Source: Pseudonocardia halophobica (GTDB lineage: Bacteria; Actinomycetota; Actinomycetes; Mycobacteriales; Pseudonocardiaceae). Taken from it: a stretch of DNA of 64,000 nucleotides. Where the stretch lies: contig NZ_BSFQ01000022.1 of NCBI RefSeq assembly GCF_027922425.1, positions 1 to 64,000 of the forward strand, read 5' to 3'. Every line of letters starts with the position of its first letter. Within the stretch, counting starts at the first letter, position 1. The position numbers were made by a program, and so were the translations under genes. This document shows positions 49,477-58,915 of this stretch, piece by piece. The notes beneath the pieces were generated by a model that ran no database searches, was not told the origin of the DNA, and saw only the letters and a program-made list of their open reading frames with translations.

Positions 49477-50434
49477 GCGCGCCAGTTCGACGGGACGCGG
49501 CGCCGGCGAGACCGGCGCCGATTCGCCGGAGCGCGCGCTCGTGGCGGAGGTCGGGGAGGTGGTGGACCGCTTCCTCCGGCATCTCGAGCTGGAACGGGGC
49601 CGGTCCGCCCACACCGTGCGCGCCTACCGCTCTGACCTCGTCGGGATGCTGGGCGGCCTGCCGTCCCTCGCGGCGCTCGACCTTGCGCATCTGCGCCGGC
49701 GGCTGGGCGAGGCGCACGCCGCGGGGACGAGCCGGGCGACGCTCGCCCGGCGGGCGGCGGCGGTCCGGACCTTCACCGCGTGGGCGGCCCGCAACGGGGT
49801 GCTCGCGAGCGATCCCGGGGCGCGGCTGAGCTCGCCCAGGTCTCGGGGCGAGCTGCCCGAGGTGCTGCGGGCGGACCAGGCCGCGGCGGTGCTCGACGCG
49901 GCGACCTCCGGTGCGGCCGAGGAACACCCGGAGGCCCTCCGCGACCTCGCGCTGCTCGAGGTGCTGTACGCGACCGGCATCCGGGTGGGCGAGGCCTGCG
50001 GACTCGACGTCGACGACGTCGATGACGAGCGCCGCACTCTGCGCGTTCTGGGCAAGGGCGACAAGGAGCGGACCGTGGTGTTCGGGGTGCCCGCGGCCGA
50101 CGCGCTGCGACGCTGGCGGGCGCTCGGCCGACCGGCGCTGGCGCGTCCGGACTCGCCGCCCGCGTTGTTCCTGGGCGTCCGCGGAGGGCGACTGGACCCT
50201 CGCGTCGCGCGCACGATCGTGCACCGCGCGATGGCGGCGCTACCCGGCGCACCGGACATCGGTCCGCACGGCTTCCGGCACGCCGCGGCGACACACCTGC
50301 TCGAGGGGGGCGCGGACCTTCGTCACGTACAGGAGTTGCTCGGTCACGCTACGCTGTCGACTACTCAGCTCTACACGCACGTGACCGTCGACCGTCTGAA
50401 GGTGGTCCATGACCAGGCTCATCCCCGGGCATGA
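49469..50434 (+). CDS. xerC: Tyrosine recombinase XerC
   Basis: 321 aa. Resolves chromosome dimers at dif. The catalytic set is visible: Arg in TGIRVGEA, Lys in GKGDKER, HGFRH, the second His in LGHATLSTT, and the Tyr in QLYTH. The first 30 residues are extra and come from the tandem repeat. It overlaps the sigma gene by 26 bp. Confidence 0.94.
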   Translation: MNERASSTGRGAGETGADSPERALVAEVGEVVDRFLRHLELERGRSAHTVRAYRSDLVGMLGGLPSLAALDLAHLRRRLGEAHAAGTSRATLARRAAAVRTFTAWAARNGVLASDPGARLSSPRSRGELPEVLRADQAAAVLDAATSGAAEEHPEALRDLALLEVLYATGIRVGEACGLDVDDVDDERRTLRVLGKGDKERTVVFGVPAADALRRWRALGRPALARPDSPPALFLGVRGGRLDPRVARTIVHRAMAALPGAPDIGPHGFRHAAATHLLEGGADLRHVQELLGHATLSTTQLYTHVTVDRLKVVHDQAHPRA

Positions 50435-51620
50435 CGCTCCGGATATGGAGTCTGCGCAGGTCACGCGGCAGGTCGGCGGCTTTGCAGGAGCCCTGGCCAC
50501 GGCCCTGACCGCCGCGGACGTGCCCGCGGTCGGCGAACGCAGGGTGTCACTGCGGGCGGTCCCGGCCGGGTCCGGGGTGTCACCGGACGGGGCGGGGGGT
50601 GCGGAGTCGAACCTCGGCGGGCCGCACCGGGCCGCCGAGCACGTCGCCCTCGTCGCGCCGCTCCGGCCGGATCGCCGCGACACGCCCGACGCCGCAGCCC
50701 GTCCCCCGATCGGGCACCGCGGCTCGGCGAACGGCACACCCGGTCCCGACGCCCCGGCCGTCGACCGACGCGGCACGCCCGACGCCGTCCTGCCCACCGG
50801 GGAGGGCATCCCCGACGTGGGCGAGACGCCTGCGGCGGCGCCTGCGGTCGACCCGCCCGGGAGCGAGGCGCCCGCGGCGGCCGACATCACCTCGACCCTC
50901 TGGTCGGACTTCCTCGCGAGCCGTGGACCGGCCGCCCGGGACCGACTCGTGATCCACTACCGGGCGCTCGTGCGCGGCGTCGCGGGCAAGATGGCCGGCG
51001 GCCTGCCGGCCCACGTCGACGCCGCCGACCTGGTCCAGGTCGGGATGTTCGGACTGATCGAGGCCGTCGAGCGGTTCGAGCCCGAGCGTGAGGTCCGGTT
51101 CGAGAGCTTCGCCGCGCAGCGGATCCGCGGCGCGATGCTCGACGAGCTGCGTGCCCAGGACTGGGTGCCGCGCACCGCCCGGGCCCGCCGCCGCGAGGCC
51201 GAGCGGGCGCGCGAGCGGCTGGAGACCCGGCTCGGCCGCACGGCGGACGACCGGGAGATCGCCGACGAGCTGGGTGTCGGGCTGCGCGAGCTGCGCGGCA
51301 TGCTCCAGCACCGGCAGCTCGTGAGCGTGGAGGCGCTCGAGTCCGGTGGCGAGGTGCAGGTGCCCGTCGCGGAGCTGGTCGCGGACGAGTCGGCGCCGGA
51401 CCCGCTGGAGGTCGTGGAGCACGGCGAGACGGTCCGCGAGCTCGCTCTCGCCGTGGGCGCACTGGGGGAGCGGGACCGCGAGGTCGTGCGCCTCTACTAC
51501 CTCGAGAACCGGACGCTCGCCGAGATCGGCCGCCTGCTCGGCGTGACCGAGTCGCGGGTCTGCCAGCTGCACTCCCGCCTGGTCACGCGGCTGCGCACCC
51601 GGCTGACCGAACCGGCCTGA
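50409..51620 (+). CDS. whiG: FliA/WhiG-family sigma factor
   Basis: 403 aa. Regions 2 (LVQVGMFGLIEAVERFEPER, FESFAAQRIRGAMLDELR), 3 and 4 (LAEIGRLLGVTESRVCQLHSRL) are complete and of the WhiG type. WhiG directs early sporulation in Streptomyces and sits in the same gene block there. The first 155 residues are Pro/Gly/Ala-rich and unlike other WhiG proteins; a later start such as ATG 50445 or further inside is possible. Confidence 0.88.
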   Translation: MTRLIPGHDAPDMESAQVTRQVGGFAGALATALTAADVPAVGERRVSLRAVPAGSGVSPDGAGGAESNLGGPHRAAEHVALVAPLRPDRRDTPDAAARPPIGHRGSANGTPGPDAPAVDRRGTPDAVLPTGEGIPDVGETPAAAPAVDPPGSEAPAAADITSTLWSDFLASRGPAARDRLVIHYRALVRGVAGKMAGGLPAHVDAADLVQVGMFGLIEAVERFEPEREVRFESFAAQRIRGAMLDELRAQDWVPRTARARRREAERARERLETRLGRTADDREIADELGVGLRELRGMLQHRQLVSVEALESGGEVQVPVAELVADESAPDPLEVVEHGETVRELALAVGALGERDREVVRLYYLENRTLAEIGRLLGVTESRVCQLHSRLVTRLRTRLTEPA

Positions 51621-51632
51621 ACACGCCGACCC

Positions 51633-52340
51633 TCACCCCGGCCACGGGTCGGGCAGCGGCAGCAACCGGACGTGCCGCGGCCGCAGCAACACCAGTGGGT
51701 CCATGTACTCCGACGTCGAACGCACGCCGCGCCGCACGCCCCAGTGCAGGCAGGCCTCGGCCGGGCACCCGGCGTGCCCGGCGTCGAGCACGCCGATCGG
51801 GTCGCCCCGGGCCACCCGCACCCCGACGGCGACGGTGCCGGTGACCGGCTCGTAGGTCGTTCGCAGCCCGTCGGCGTGCTCCACCGACACCACCCCGCGC
51901 CCGGCCACGGGCCCGGCGAATACGACAACCCCGTCCCGCGCCGCGAGGACCGCCTGCCCCACACCGCCGACCAGGTCGGCACCGCGGTGCCCGCGGCCGT
52001 AGCGGAAGGGCGGCTGGTCGAACGGCCGCGCCACCGCCGGCACCGGCGCGAGCGGCCACCCGTACTCCACCCCGGGCATGAGCTCACCGGCCGATTCCCC
52101 GGCTGCCGGCTCCGAGGGCGCCGGTTCCGAGGGCGCCGACCTCGCGGCCGCCGACCGCGCGACCGCCGGATCGGACGGCGCCACGGGCGACGCGGAGGCC
52201 GTCCGTCCCGCCCCATCCCCCACCCCGAGCAGCAGCCCGCACGCAACGACCACCACCAGCCGTCGGGCCGCCGTCCGCCGACCCGCTCCCGGCCGCGCCG
52301 TGCACGAACCCACCGCACGCCGAGCCGCCGCCCGTCCCAT
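51633..52340 (-). CDS. M23 (LytM-type) peptidase
   Basis: Secreted zinc peptidase, about 235 aa. A basic start and helix (LVVVVACGLLLGV) form a signal peptide, followed by a Pro/Ala/Ser linker. The LytM core has HRGADLV (His and Asp ligands) and LHWGV (HxG motif). It likely cuts cell-wall peptides, or activates amidases if the site is inactive. ATG 52340 is the best start; it converges with the sigma gene. Confidence 0.9.
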   Translation of the reverse strand: MGRAAARRAVGSCTARPGAGRRTAARRLVVVVACGLLLGVGDGAGRTASASPVAPSDPAVARSAAARSAPSEPAPSEPAAGESAGELMPGVEYGWPLAPVPAVARPFDQPPFRYGRGHRGADLVGGVGQAVLAARDGVVVFAGPVAGRGVVSVEHADGLRTTYEPVTGTVAVGVRVARGDPIGVLDAGHAGCPAEACLHWGVRRGVRSTSEYMDPLVLLRPRHVRLLPLPDPWPG

Positions 52341-52466
52341 GCCGCCACCCTGCCCGGAGCAGCGCGGATCCGCCGTCGCGGGGACGATCGATCCACAGGC
52401 CCCCGAACCTGGGGACGGATCGGCCGCGGGCGGCCGTCCCGGGTGAGGCCGATCGGCGGCCGGGCG

Positions 52467-52500
52467 TACACTTGACCCCGCACCTCGACCACTCGAGGTG
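52467..52500 (+). promoter_or_regulatory. Putative rpsB promoter and leader hairpin
   Basis: TACACT (52467-52472) can be a -10. CACCTCGA-CCAC-TCGAGGTG (52481-52500) would form a hairpin at the very 5' end of the mRNA. The remaining 212 bp to rpsB have no gene and may hold an S2 autoregulation site, which I cannot show. Confidence 0.45.
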
Positions 52501-52712
52501 ACTTCGCGCGCTCGCGTGCCCTGCGGAAGCGGGGTCGGCGACCGGGCGGTCCCGTACTCCTGCCGAGCGGCCGGGTGCGGGTCCGGGAGCCGGCGCGGCG
52601 CCAGGGCGGAGCCCCGCAGGGGGTCCCGCGACAACCGCCACGCGCGGACCGGCCGGTGTGATCGGTGATCACCCTCCGCGGCCCGCGCCCGACCGAGAGG
52701 TGAACACCGGCC

Positions 52713-53582
52713 ATGGCCGTCGTCACCATGAAGCAGCTGCTCGACAGCGGCGTGCACTTCGGGCACCAGACCCGGCGCTGGAACCCGAAGATGAAGCGCT
52801 ACATCCTGACCGAGCGCAACGGCATCTACATCATCGACCTGCAGCAGACGCTGTCGTACATCGACCGCGCCTACGAATTCGTCCGCGAGACCGTGGCCCA
52901 CGGCGGCACGATCATGTTCGTCGGCACGAAGAAGCAGGCCCAGGAGGCCATCGCCGAGGAGGCGGGCCGGGTCAACATGCCGTACGTGAACCAGCGCTGG
53001 CTGGGCGGCATGCTCACCAACTTCCAGACCGTGCACAAGCGCCTCCAGCGCCTCAAGGAGCTGGAGTCGATGGAGCAGACGGGGGGCTTCGAGGGTCGCA
53101 CCAAGAAGGAGATCCTCATGCTCACCCGCGAGAAGGACAAGCTCGAGAAGACCCTCGGCGGCATCCGCGACATGTCGAAGGTCCCGAGCGCGGTCTGGAT
53201 CGTGGACACCAAGAAGGAGCACATCGCCGTCGGCGAGGCCCGGAAGCTCAACATCCCGGTCGTCTCCATCCTGGACACCAACTGCGACCCCGACGAGGTC
53301 GACTTCCCGATCCCGGGCAACGACGACGCGATCCGTTCCGCGGCGCTGCTCACCAAGGTGATCGCCAAGGCGGCGGCGGACGGCCTGATGGCCCGCTCCG
53401 CGCGCGCCCGCGGCGAGGGCGAGAAGGCCGAGGGCGCCGAGGAGCCGCTGGCCGAGTGGGAGCAGGAGCTCCTGACCGGCGGCGGGTCCGACGGCGCGAG
53501 CCTGGGCGGCGAGACCGCCGCCGCTGGCGCGGGCTCGGCCCCTGCCAGCACCAGCAACGGCACCCAGCAGACCGCCGGCTGA
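52713..53582 (+). CDS. rpsB: 30S ribosomal protein S2
   Basis: 289 aa, starting VVTMKQLLDSGVHFGHQTRR. Conserved parts include WLGGMLTNFQT and DTNCDPDEVDFPIPGNDDA. About 45 acidic, Ala/Gly/Ser-rich residues are added at the end. First gene of the rpsB-tsf-pyrH-frr-cdsA block. GAGAGGTG lies before the ATG. Confidence 0.97.
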   Translation: MAVVTMKQLLDSGVHFGHQTRRWNPKMKRYILTERNGIYIIDLQQTLSYIDRAYEFVRETVAHGGTIMFVGTKKQAQEAIAEEAGRVNMPYVNQRWLGGMLTNFQTVHKRLQRLKELESMEQTGGFEGRTKKEILMLTREKDKLEKTLGGIRDMSKVPSAVWIVDTKKEHIAVGEARKLNIPVVSILDTNCDPDEVDFPIPGNDDAIRSAALLTKVIAKAAADGLMARSARARGEGEKAEGAEEPLAEWEQELLTGGGSDGASLGGETAAAGAGSAPASTSNGTQQTAG

Positions 53583-53676
53583 GAACCACCCGATCACGGC
53601 GGCCGGGGCACCTCCCGCCCCGGCCGCCGATCGGCCCCCGACCCACCCGTACCGCGAAGGACGAGAAGACACCGAG

Positions 53677-54492
53677 ATGGCGAACTACACCGCCGCCGAC
53701 GTCAAGCGGCTCCGTGAGCTCACCGGCTCCGGGATGATGGACTGCAAGAAGGCGCTCGAGGAGTCCGAGGGCGACTTCGACAAGGCCGTCGAGCTCCTCC
53801 GCATCAAGGGCGCGAAGGACGTCGGCAAGCGCGCCGAGCGCTCCACCTCCAACGGCCTGGTCGTCGCCGAGGGCGGCACCATGGTCGAGCTGAACTGCGA
53901 GACCGACTTCGTCGCGAAGAGCGACGACTTCGTCGACCTCGCCACCAAGATCCTCGCCGTGGCCGTCGAGCAGAAGCCGGCGGACGTCGAGGCGCTGGCC
54001 AAGGCCCCGCTCGACGGGGGCACCGTGGCCGACGCGATCCAGGCGCTCTCCGCCCGGATCGGCGAGAAGCTCGAGCTCAAGCGCTACATCCACGTCGACG
54101 GCCCGGTCGCGGTCTACCTGCACCGCCGCTCGAACGACCTGCCGCCGGCCATCGGTGCGCTCGTCGCCTACGAGGGTGACGACGCGGAGGCCGCCCGCAA
54201 CGTCGCGATGCACATCGCCGCCGCGCGCCCGCAGTTCACCACCCGCGACCAGGTCCCGGCCGAGGTCGTGGAGAACGAGAAGCGGATCGCCGAGGCGACC
54301 GCCCGCGAGGAGGGCAAGCCGGAGAAGATCCTCGACCGCATCGTCGAGGGCCGGATCACGGGCTTCTACAAGGACGTCGTGCTCCTCGAGCAGGCCTCCG
54401 TGCTGGACTCCAAGAAGACCGTGAAGGCGCTGCTGGACGAGGCCGGCGTGACCGTCAAGGACTTCGTCCGCTTCGAGGTCGGCCAGGCCTGA
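53677..54492 (+). CDS. tsf: Elongation factor Ts
   Basis: 271 aa; exchanges GDP on EF-Tu. The UBA-like start (DVKRLRELTGSGMMDCKKAL) and ELNCETDFVAKSDDF are present, full length. 94 bp after rpsB, 2 bp before pyrH. Confidence 0.97.
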   Translation: MANYTAADVKRLRELTGSGMMDCKKALEESEGDFDKAVELLRIKGAKDVGKRAERSTSNGLVVAEGGTMVELNCETDFVAKSDDFVDLATKILAVAVEQKPADVEALAKAPLDGGTVADAIQALSARIGEKLELKRYIHVDGPVAVYLHRRSNDLPPAIGALVAYEGDDAEAARNVAMHIAAARPQFTTRDQVPAEVVENEKRIAEATAREEGKPEKILDRIVEGRITGFYKDVVLLEQASVLDSKKTVKALLDEAGVTVKDFVRFEVGQA

Positions 54493-54494
54493 GC

Positions 54495-55250
54495 ATGACC
54501 GACCAGGGGATCGACGCCGAGAACACCACCCGCCGCGGGTACCGCCGCGTGCTGCTGAAGCTCGGCGGCGAGATGTTCGGCGGCGGGGGGCTCGGCGTCG
54601 ATCCCAAGGTCGTGGAGACCGTCTCGCGGCAGATCGCGGAGGTCGTCGCGAGCGGCGCCCAGATCGCGGTCGTGATCGGGGGCGGCAACTTCTTCCGCGG
54701 CAGCGAGCTGCAGCAGCGCGGGATGGACCGCTCCCGCGCCGACTACATGGGCATGCTCGCCACCGTGATGAACTGCCTCGCGCTGCAGGACTTCCTGGAG
54801 CGCGAGCACCACCTCGACACCCGCGTGCAGACGGCGATCACGATGGGGCAGGTCGCCGAGGCCTACATCCCCCGGCGGGCCATCCGGCACCTCGAGAAGG
54901 GCCGGGTCGTGATCTTCGGGGCGGGCGTCGGCATGCCCTACTTCTCCACCGACACGGCCGGGGCGCAGCGCGCGCTCGAGATCGGCTGCGAGGCGCTGCT
55001 GCTGGCCAAGGGCGTCGACGGGGTCTACACCGCGGACCCGAAGATCCACCCGACGGCCGAGATGTTCCACGAGATCACCCACCGCGAGGTGCTCGAGCGC
55101 GGCCTCAAGGTCGCCGACGCCACCGCTTTCAGCCTGTGCATGGACAACCGGATGCCGATCATCGTGTTCAATTTGCTGACCGAGGGCAACATCGCCCGCG
55201 CGGTCGCGGGTGAGAGGATCGGCACGCTGGTCAGTACGCCCGAGACCTGA
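54495..55250 (+). CDS. pyrH: UMP kinase
   Basis: 251 aa, amino-acid kinase fold. LLKLGGEMFGGGGLGVD, VVIGGGNFFRG and DGVYTADPKIHP supply the nucleotide and UMP sites. Makes UDP for pyrimidine synthesis. About 15 extra residues at the start. Confidence 0.96.
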   Translation: MTDQGIDAENTTRRGYRRVLLKLGGEMFGGGGLGVDPKVVETVSRQIAEVVASGAQIAVVIGGGNFFRGSELQQRGMDRSRADYMGMLATVMNCLALQDFLEREHHLDTRVQTAITMGQVAEAYIPRRAIRHLEKGRVVIFGAGVGMPYFSTDTAGAQRALEIGCEALLLAKGVDGVYTADPKIHPTAEMFHEITHREVLERGLKVADATAFSLCMDNRMPIIVFNLLTEGNIARAVAGERIGTLVSTPET

Positions 55251-55282
55251 GAACGACACGCCAGAACGCACCGGGAGCAGCC

Positions 55283-55840
55283 GTGATCGACGAAACCCTC
55301 TTCGACGCCGAGGAGAAGATGGAGAAGGCAGTCGAGGTGGCCAAGGACGACCTGGCCAGCGTGCGCACCGGCCGGGCCACCCCGGCGATGTTCTCGAAGG
55401 TCGTCGTGGACTACTACGGCGCCTACACCCCGCTGAACCAGCTCGCCTCGGTGTCGATCCCCGAGGCGCGGATGGCGGTCATCAAGCCGTACGACGCGAG
55501 CCAGCTCAAGGCCATGGAGAAGGCCATCCGGGACTCGGACCTGGGCCTGAACCCGAGCAACGACGGCCAGATCATCCGGTGCATCATCCCCCAGCTCTCG
55601 GAGGAGCGGCGCCGCGAGATGGTCAAGGTCGCGCGCAGCAAGGGCGAGGACGCGCGCGTCACCATCCGCAGCCTCCGTCGCAAGGCGATGGACGAGCTGC
55701 ACCGCATCGTCAAGGAGGGCGAGGCGGGGGAGGACGAGGTGACGCGCGCCGAGAAGGAGCTGCAGGGCGTCACCGACAAGTACGTCCACCAGGTCGACGA
55801 GCTGGTCAAGCACAAGGAATCCGAGCTTCTCGAGCTCTGA
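55283..55840 (+). CDS. frr: Ribosome recycling factor
   Basis: 185 aa, typical three-helix-bundle sequence (VRTGRATPAMFSKVVVDYYG, TPLNQLASVSIPEARM, KYVHQVDELVKHKE). GTG start with GGGAGCAG upstream. Splits ribosomes after termination together with EF-G. Confidence 0.97.
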   Translation: MIDETLFDAEEKMEKAVEVAKDDLASVRTGRATPAMFSKVVVDYYGAYTPLNQLASVSIPEARMAVIKPYDASQLKAMEKAIRDSDLGLNPSNDGQIIRCIIPQLSEERRREMVKVARSKGEDARVTIRSLRRKAMDELHRIVKEGEAGEDEVTRAEKELQGVTDKYVHQVDELVKHKESELLEL

Positions 55841-55846
55841 AGGACC

Positions 55847-56845
55847 GTGACCACCTCGTCCAGTGCCGACCATCAGGCCGACCACGTGACCGACCACGAG
55901 GCCGACCCCGGCCCCACGCCCGACGCGGCCGGGAAGCCTCCGGTGACCTCGGACCTGCCCGGGTCGGGGCTGCCGGGCACGCCGTCCGCTCCGCCGCCGC
56001 GCTCGGCGCGGCTCGGCCGCAACCTCGTCGCGGCCATCGCCGTCGGGCTGTCGCTGGGGGCGGTCATCCTGGCGTCGCTGCTGGTGCAGCGGCAGGCGTT
56101 CATCATCGTGCTGGCCGCGGCCACCGCCGTCGGCACCTGGGAGCTCGCCGGGGCCTTCCGGCGCAGCAACCAGCAGATCAAGGTCCCGCTGCCGGTCCTG
56201 CTGCTCGGCGGGCAGGCCATGGTCTGGCTGGCGTGGCCGTTCGGCCTGCGCGGGTCCGCGGTGGCCTTCGCCGTCACGGTCCTGGTCTCGCTCCTGTGGC
56301 GGATGGGCTTCGGCGCGCGGGGAAGCGGCGCCAATGCCGCGGACGGCTTCCTGCGGGACGTGGGCGCCGGCATCTTCTGCGCCGCCTACGTGCCCTTCTT
56401 CGTCTCCTTCGGCACTCTCCTCGTGCTGCCCGAGGACGGCGTCGGCCGGGTCCTCACCTTCATGATCTGCGTGGTCGCGTCCGACGTCGGCGGGTACGCG
56501 GCCGGGGTGGTCGCCGGCAAGCACCCCATGGCCCCGCGGATCAGCCCGAAGAAGTCCTGGGAGGGCTTCGGGGGCTCGCTGCTCGCCGGCATGGCCGCGG
56601 GTGCGCTGTGCGTCCTCCTGCTGCTCGCCGGCGCCTGGTGGCTCGGCGCGATCCTCGGTGCCGTCCTGGTCGTCACGGCCACGCTGGGCGACCTCACCGA
56701 GTCGATGATCAAGCGCGACCTCGGCATCAAGGACATGGGCACGCTACTGCCCGGGCACGGCGGCCTGATGGACCGGTTGGACTCGATGCTCCCGGCCGCG
56801 TTCGTGTCGTGGGCGCTGTTGAGCGTCTTCGTCCCCGTCGCATGA
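55847..56845 (+). CDS. cdsA: Phosphatidate cytidylyltransferase
   Basis: 332 aa. Makes CDP-diacylglycerol for phospholipids. An acidic start of about 50 residues is followed by roughly eight helices and the CdsA signature (SMIKRDLGIKDMGTLLPGHG, then GLMDRLDS). GTG start 6 bp after frr. Confidence 0.96.
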   Translation: MTTSSSADHQADHVTDHEADPGPTPDAAGKPPVTSDLPGSGLPGTPSAPPPRSARLGRNLVAAIAVGLSLGAVILASLLVQRQAFIIVLAAATAVGTWELAGAFRRSNQQIKVPLPVLLLGGQAMVWLAWPFGLRGSAVAFAVTVLVSLLWRMGFGARGSGANAADGFLRDVGAGIFCAAYVPFFVSFGTLLVLPEDGVGRVLTFMICVVASDVGGYAAGVVAGKHPMAPRISPKKSWEGFGGSLLAGMAAGALCVLLLLAGAWWLGAILGAVLVVTATLGDLTESMIKRDLGIKDMGTLLPGHGGLMDRLDSMLPAAFVSWALLSVFVPVA

Positions 56846-56882
56846 GGAACCCGGCGTCGAGGGTGCCGCCCCGGATGACCGC

Positions 56883-57611
56883 ATGAGGTACAAGGGCTTC
56901 GGCGGGCAGCTGAAGACGGGCCCCGCGATCCCCAGCCCCAACATCTGGCACTGGCCGGACGTGTACGAGCGCGAGAACCGTGCGCAGGACGCCGACGGCG
57001 TGCTCTGGGCGGCCCTGCGCGCCGCGGCGCCGTGGGCGGGGCTCGACGTCGTCGACGTCGGCTGCGGCGACGGTTTCCACCTGCCGCACTTCGCGGAGGA
57101 GGCCCGCTCGGTCGTCGGCGTCGAACCGCACCCGCCCCTGGTCGAGCGCGCCCGGCGGCGCGGGTACGAGGTGCTGCGCGGGGGAGCGGAGGCGCTCCCG
57201 CTGCCCGACGCGTGCGCCGACGTCGTGCACGCCCGCACCGCCTACTTCTTCGGCGAGGGCTGCGAGCCGGGGCTCGCCGAGGCGGACCGGGTGCTCCGGC
57301 CGGGCGGCGTGCTCGCGATCGTCGACCTCGACTTCACCGTGCCGCCCTACGGCGACTGGCTGCGCGCCGACCTGCCTCGCTACGACCCCGCCGCCGTCGA
57401 GCGGTTCTTCGCGCGGCAGGGCTTCACGCAGGAGCGCGTGACCTCGACCTGGCGCTTTCCGGACCGGGAGACACTCGAGGCCGTGCTGCGGATCGAGTTC
57501 GCCCCCGCGACGGCCACGCACGCGATCGGGGAGACGACCGGCCTCAGCATCCCCGTCGGCTACCGTCTGCACACCCGCCGCAGGCCGGCCGGGATCATCA
57601 CGGCCCGCTGA
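56883..57611 (+). CDS. Class I SAM-dependent methyltransferase
   Basis: 242 aa. Motif I VVDVGCGDGFHLPHF, then VVGVEPHPPLVERARRRG and the post-I region LPLPDACADVVHAR place it in the ubiE/COQ5-like Methyltransf_11 group. Substrate unknown. It stands alone after cdsA and converges with the Rieske gene. Confidence 0.85.
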   Translation: MRYKGFGGQLKTGPAIPSPNIWHWPDVYERENRAQDADGVLWAALRAAAPWAGLDVVDVGCGDGFHLPHFAEEARSVVGVEPHPPLVERARRRGYEVLRGGAEALPLPDACADVVHARTAYFFGEGCEPGLAEADRVLRPGGVLAIVDLDFTVPPYGDWLRADLPRYDPAAVERFFARQGFTQERVTSTWRFPDRETLEAVLRIEFAPATATHAIGETTGLSIPVGYRLHTRRRPAGIITAR

Positions 57612-57622
57612 CTCGGGCCGGC

Positions 57623-58111
57623 TCAGGCCAGCGTGATCTGGTCCCCGGACGTCGTGACGTTCTGCGGCGTCAGGCCCCGGGTGGCCGGGCCCTTCTGCAC
57701 CTGGCCGTCGAGGCCGAAGGTGCTGCCGTGGCACGGGCAGACCAGCGCGGCGCCCTTCACCTCGGTCACGGCGCAGCCCTGGTGCGGGCAGGTCGACGAG
57801 AAGCCCTCGTAGGTGCCCGCCGTCGGCTGCGTGACGATCACCTTCTGGTCCGCGAACACGGCGGCGCTGCCCACCGGCACGCTCGACGCCGGGCCCAGCA
57901 CCCCTCCGGCGGCCGCCGAGGGCGCGGCACCTCCCGTCGTCGCACCGCTCCCGCCGCCGCTCGAGCCTCCGGACCCGCCGGAGCCGCCCGATCCGCCGGA
58001 GCAGCCGGCGGCCAGGAGCCCGATTCCGACGGCGGCGGCGCCGGCCCCGGCGACGGCGGCGCGTCGCGAGACGGCGGGAGTGGTCGGTGCGGCGTCGGGG
58101 TTGTCGGGCAT
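57623..58111 (-). CDS. Rieske iron-sulfur lipoprotein
   Basis: 162 aa. A twin-arginine-like SRRAAVAGAGAAAVGIG runs into the lipobox LAAGC, so the mature protein is a lipoprotein exported by Tat. A Gly/Ser linker follows. The 2Fe-2S site is complete: CPHQGC and CPCHGS. Such small Rieske proteins occur widely in actinobacteria; the electron partner is unknown. Confidence 0.92.
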   Translation of the reverse strand: MPDNPDAAPTTPAVSRRAAVAGAGAAAVGIGLLAAGCSGGSGGSGGSGGSSGGGSGATTGGAAPSAAAGGVLGPASSVPVGSAAVFADQKVIVTQPTAGTYEGFSSTCPHQGCAVTEVKGAALVCPCHGSTFGLDGQVQKGPATRGLTPQNVTTSGDQITLA

Positions 58112-58180
58112 CGGAGCTCCTCGAGAGGCTCGGCCGGCTTCGTGGTGGTGTGCGACACCCTGGCACGTCCCGGCTGAGAC

Positions 58181-58219
58181 CGCGCTGTGCGACCGCGCTG
58201 TGCGACCGCGCTGTGCGAC
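58181..58219 (+). repeat. Three tandem 13-bp repeats
   Basis: CGCGCTGTGCGAC is repeated at 58181, 58194 and 58207, the last running into TGCGCC. It lies in the 176-bp gap between two divergent genes. No coding potential. Confidence 0.9.
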
Positions 58220-58287
58220 TGCGCCGGACGACCGCGAGGGGCGCCCTGGCCGCCACGGCCGGGTGACGGTCTCGCTACCGTGGCGGC

Positions 58288-58845
58288 ATGAGCCGAACCG
58301 TGCGCACCGCCTCCGGCATCCCCCTGCCGCAGCTGGAGATCCTGCTGGGCGGCGCGGGCTGGGTCGCGGGGTCGCTCGGCTTCGGCGCGGGCGGCGGGAC
58401 GCTGGTGATGGCCGCGGGCCTGCTGGTCACGGGCTGGCTGTTCATCACGGTGCGGCGCCGCCAGGGCCTCGGCGCGCGCCTCGACCGGGGCCTGCGGGCG
58501 CGGGTGCTGCGGCTCGTCGTCGTGGTCGGGGTGGTGCTGGTCGTGGTGGGCGTCGGGCTGCCGCTGATCGGGCAGGGCTGGGGCGAGCTGACGGTGCCCG
58601 TCGGGGCCGTCGTGGTCGGGGCCGGGCTGTGCGCGCTGTCGTCGCTGCTCGGGGAGCGGTCGTTCGTCGCCGTCGGGGGTCTGCTGGTCGTGCTCGGCGC
58701 CGTCGGGGCGCTGCTCGCGCTGAACACCGGCGGCGCCGCGATGCCGCTCGGCGTGGTCGGCATCGGTGGCGCCGTGGCGCTGTGGGTCGCCGGGGTGCGG
58801 CGCCTCGGGCTGGTCGCGGAGCTGCGCGAGCGCGTCGGGCGCTGA
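58288..58845 (+). CDS. Membrane protein of unknown function
   Basis: 185 aa with about six helices (VMAAGLLVTGWLFITV, LRLVVVVGVVLVVVGVGL, FVAVGGLLVVLGAVGALLAL). No motif recognised. TACCGT at 58276-58281, six bases before the ATG, and no Shine-Dalgarno suggest a leaderless mRNA. Confidence 0.75.
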   Translation: MSRTVRTASGIPLPQLEILLGGAGWVAGSLGFGAGGGTLVMAAGLLVTGWLFITVRRRQGLGARLDRGLRARVLRLVVVVGVVLVVVGVGLPLIGQGWGELTVPVGAVVVGAGLCALSSLLGERSFVAVGGLLVVLGAVGALLALNTGGAAMPLGVVGIGGAVALWVAGVRRLGLVAELRERVGR

Positions 58846-58915
58846 CCCGGCCACGGGGCGTCGCCGGTCACGGGCGGCCCGGCCCCGCGGGAGCGGATGG
58901 CACACTGGAAGGGCC

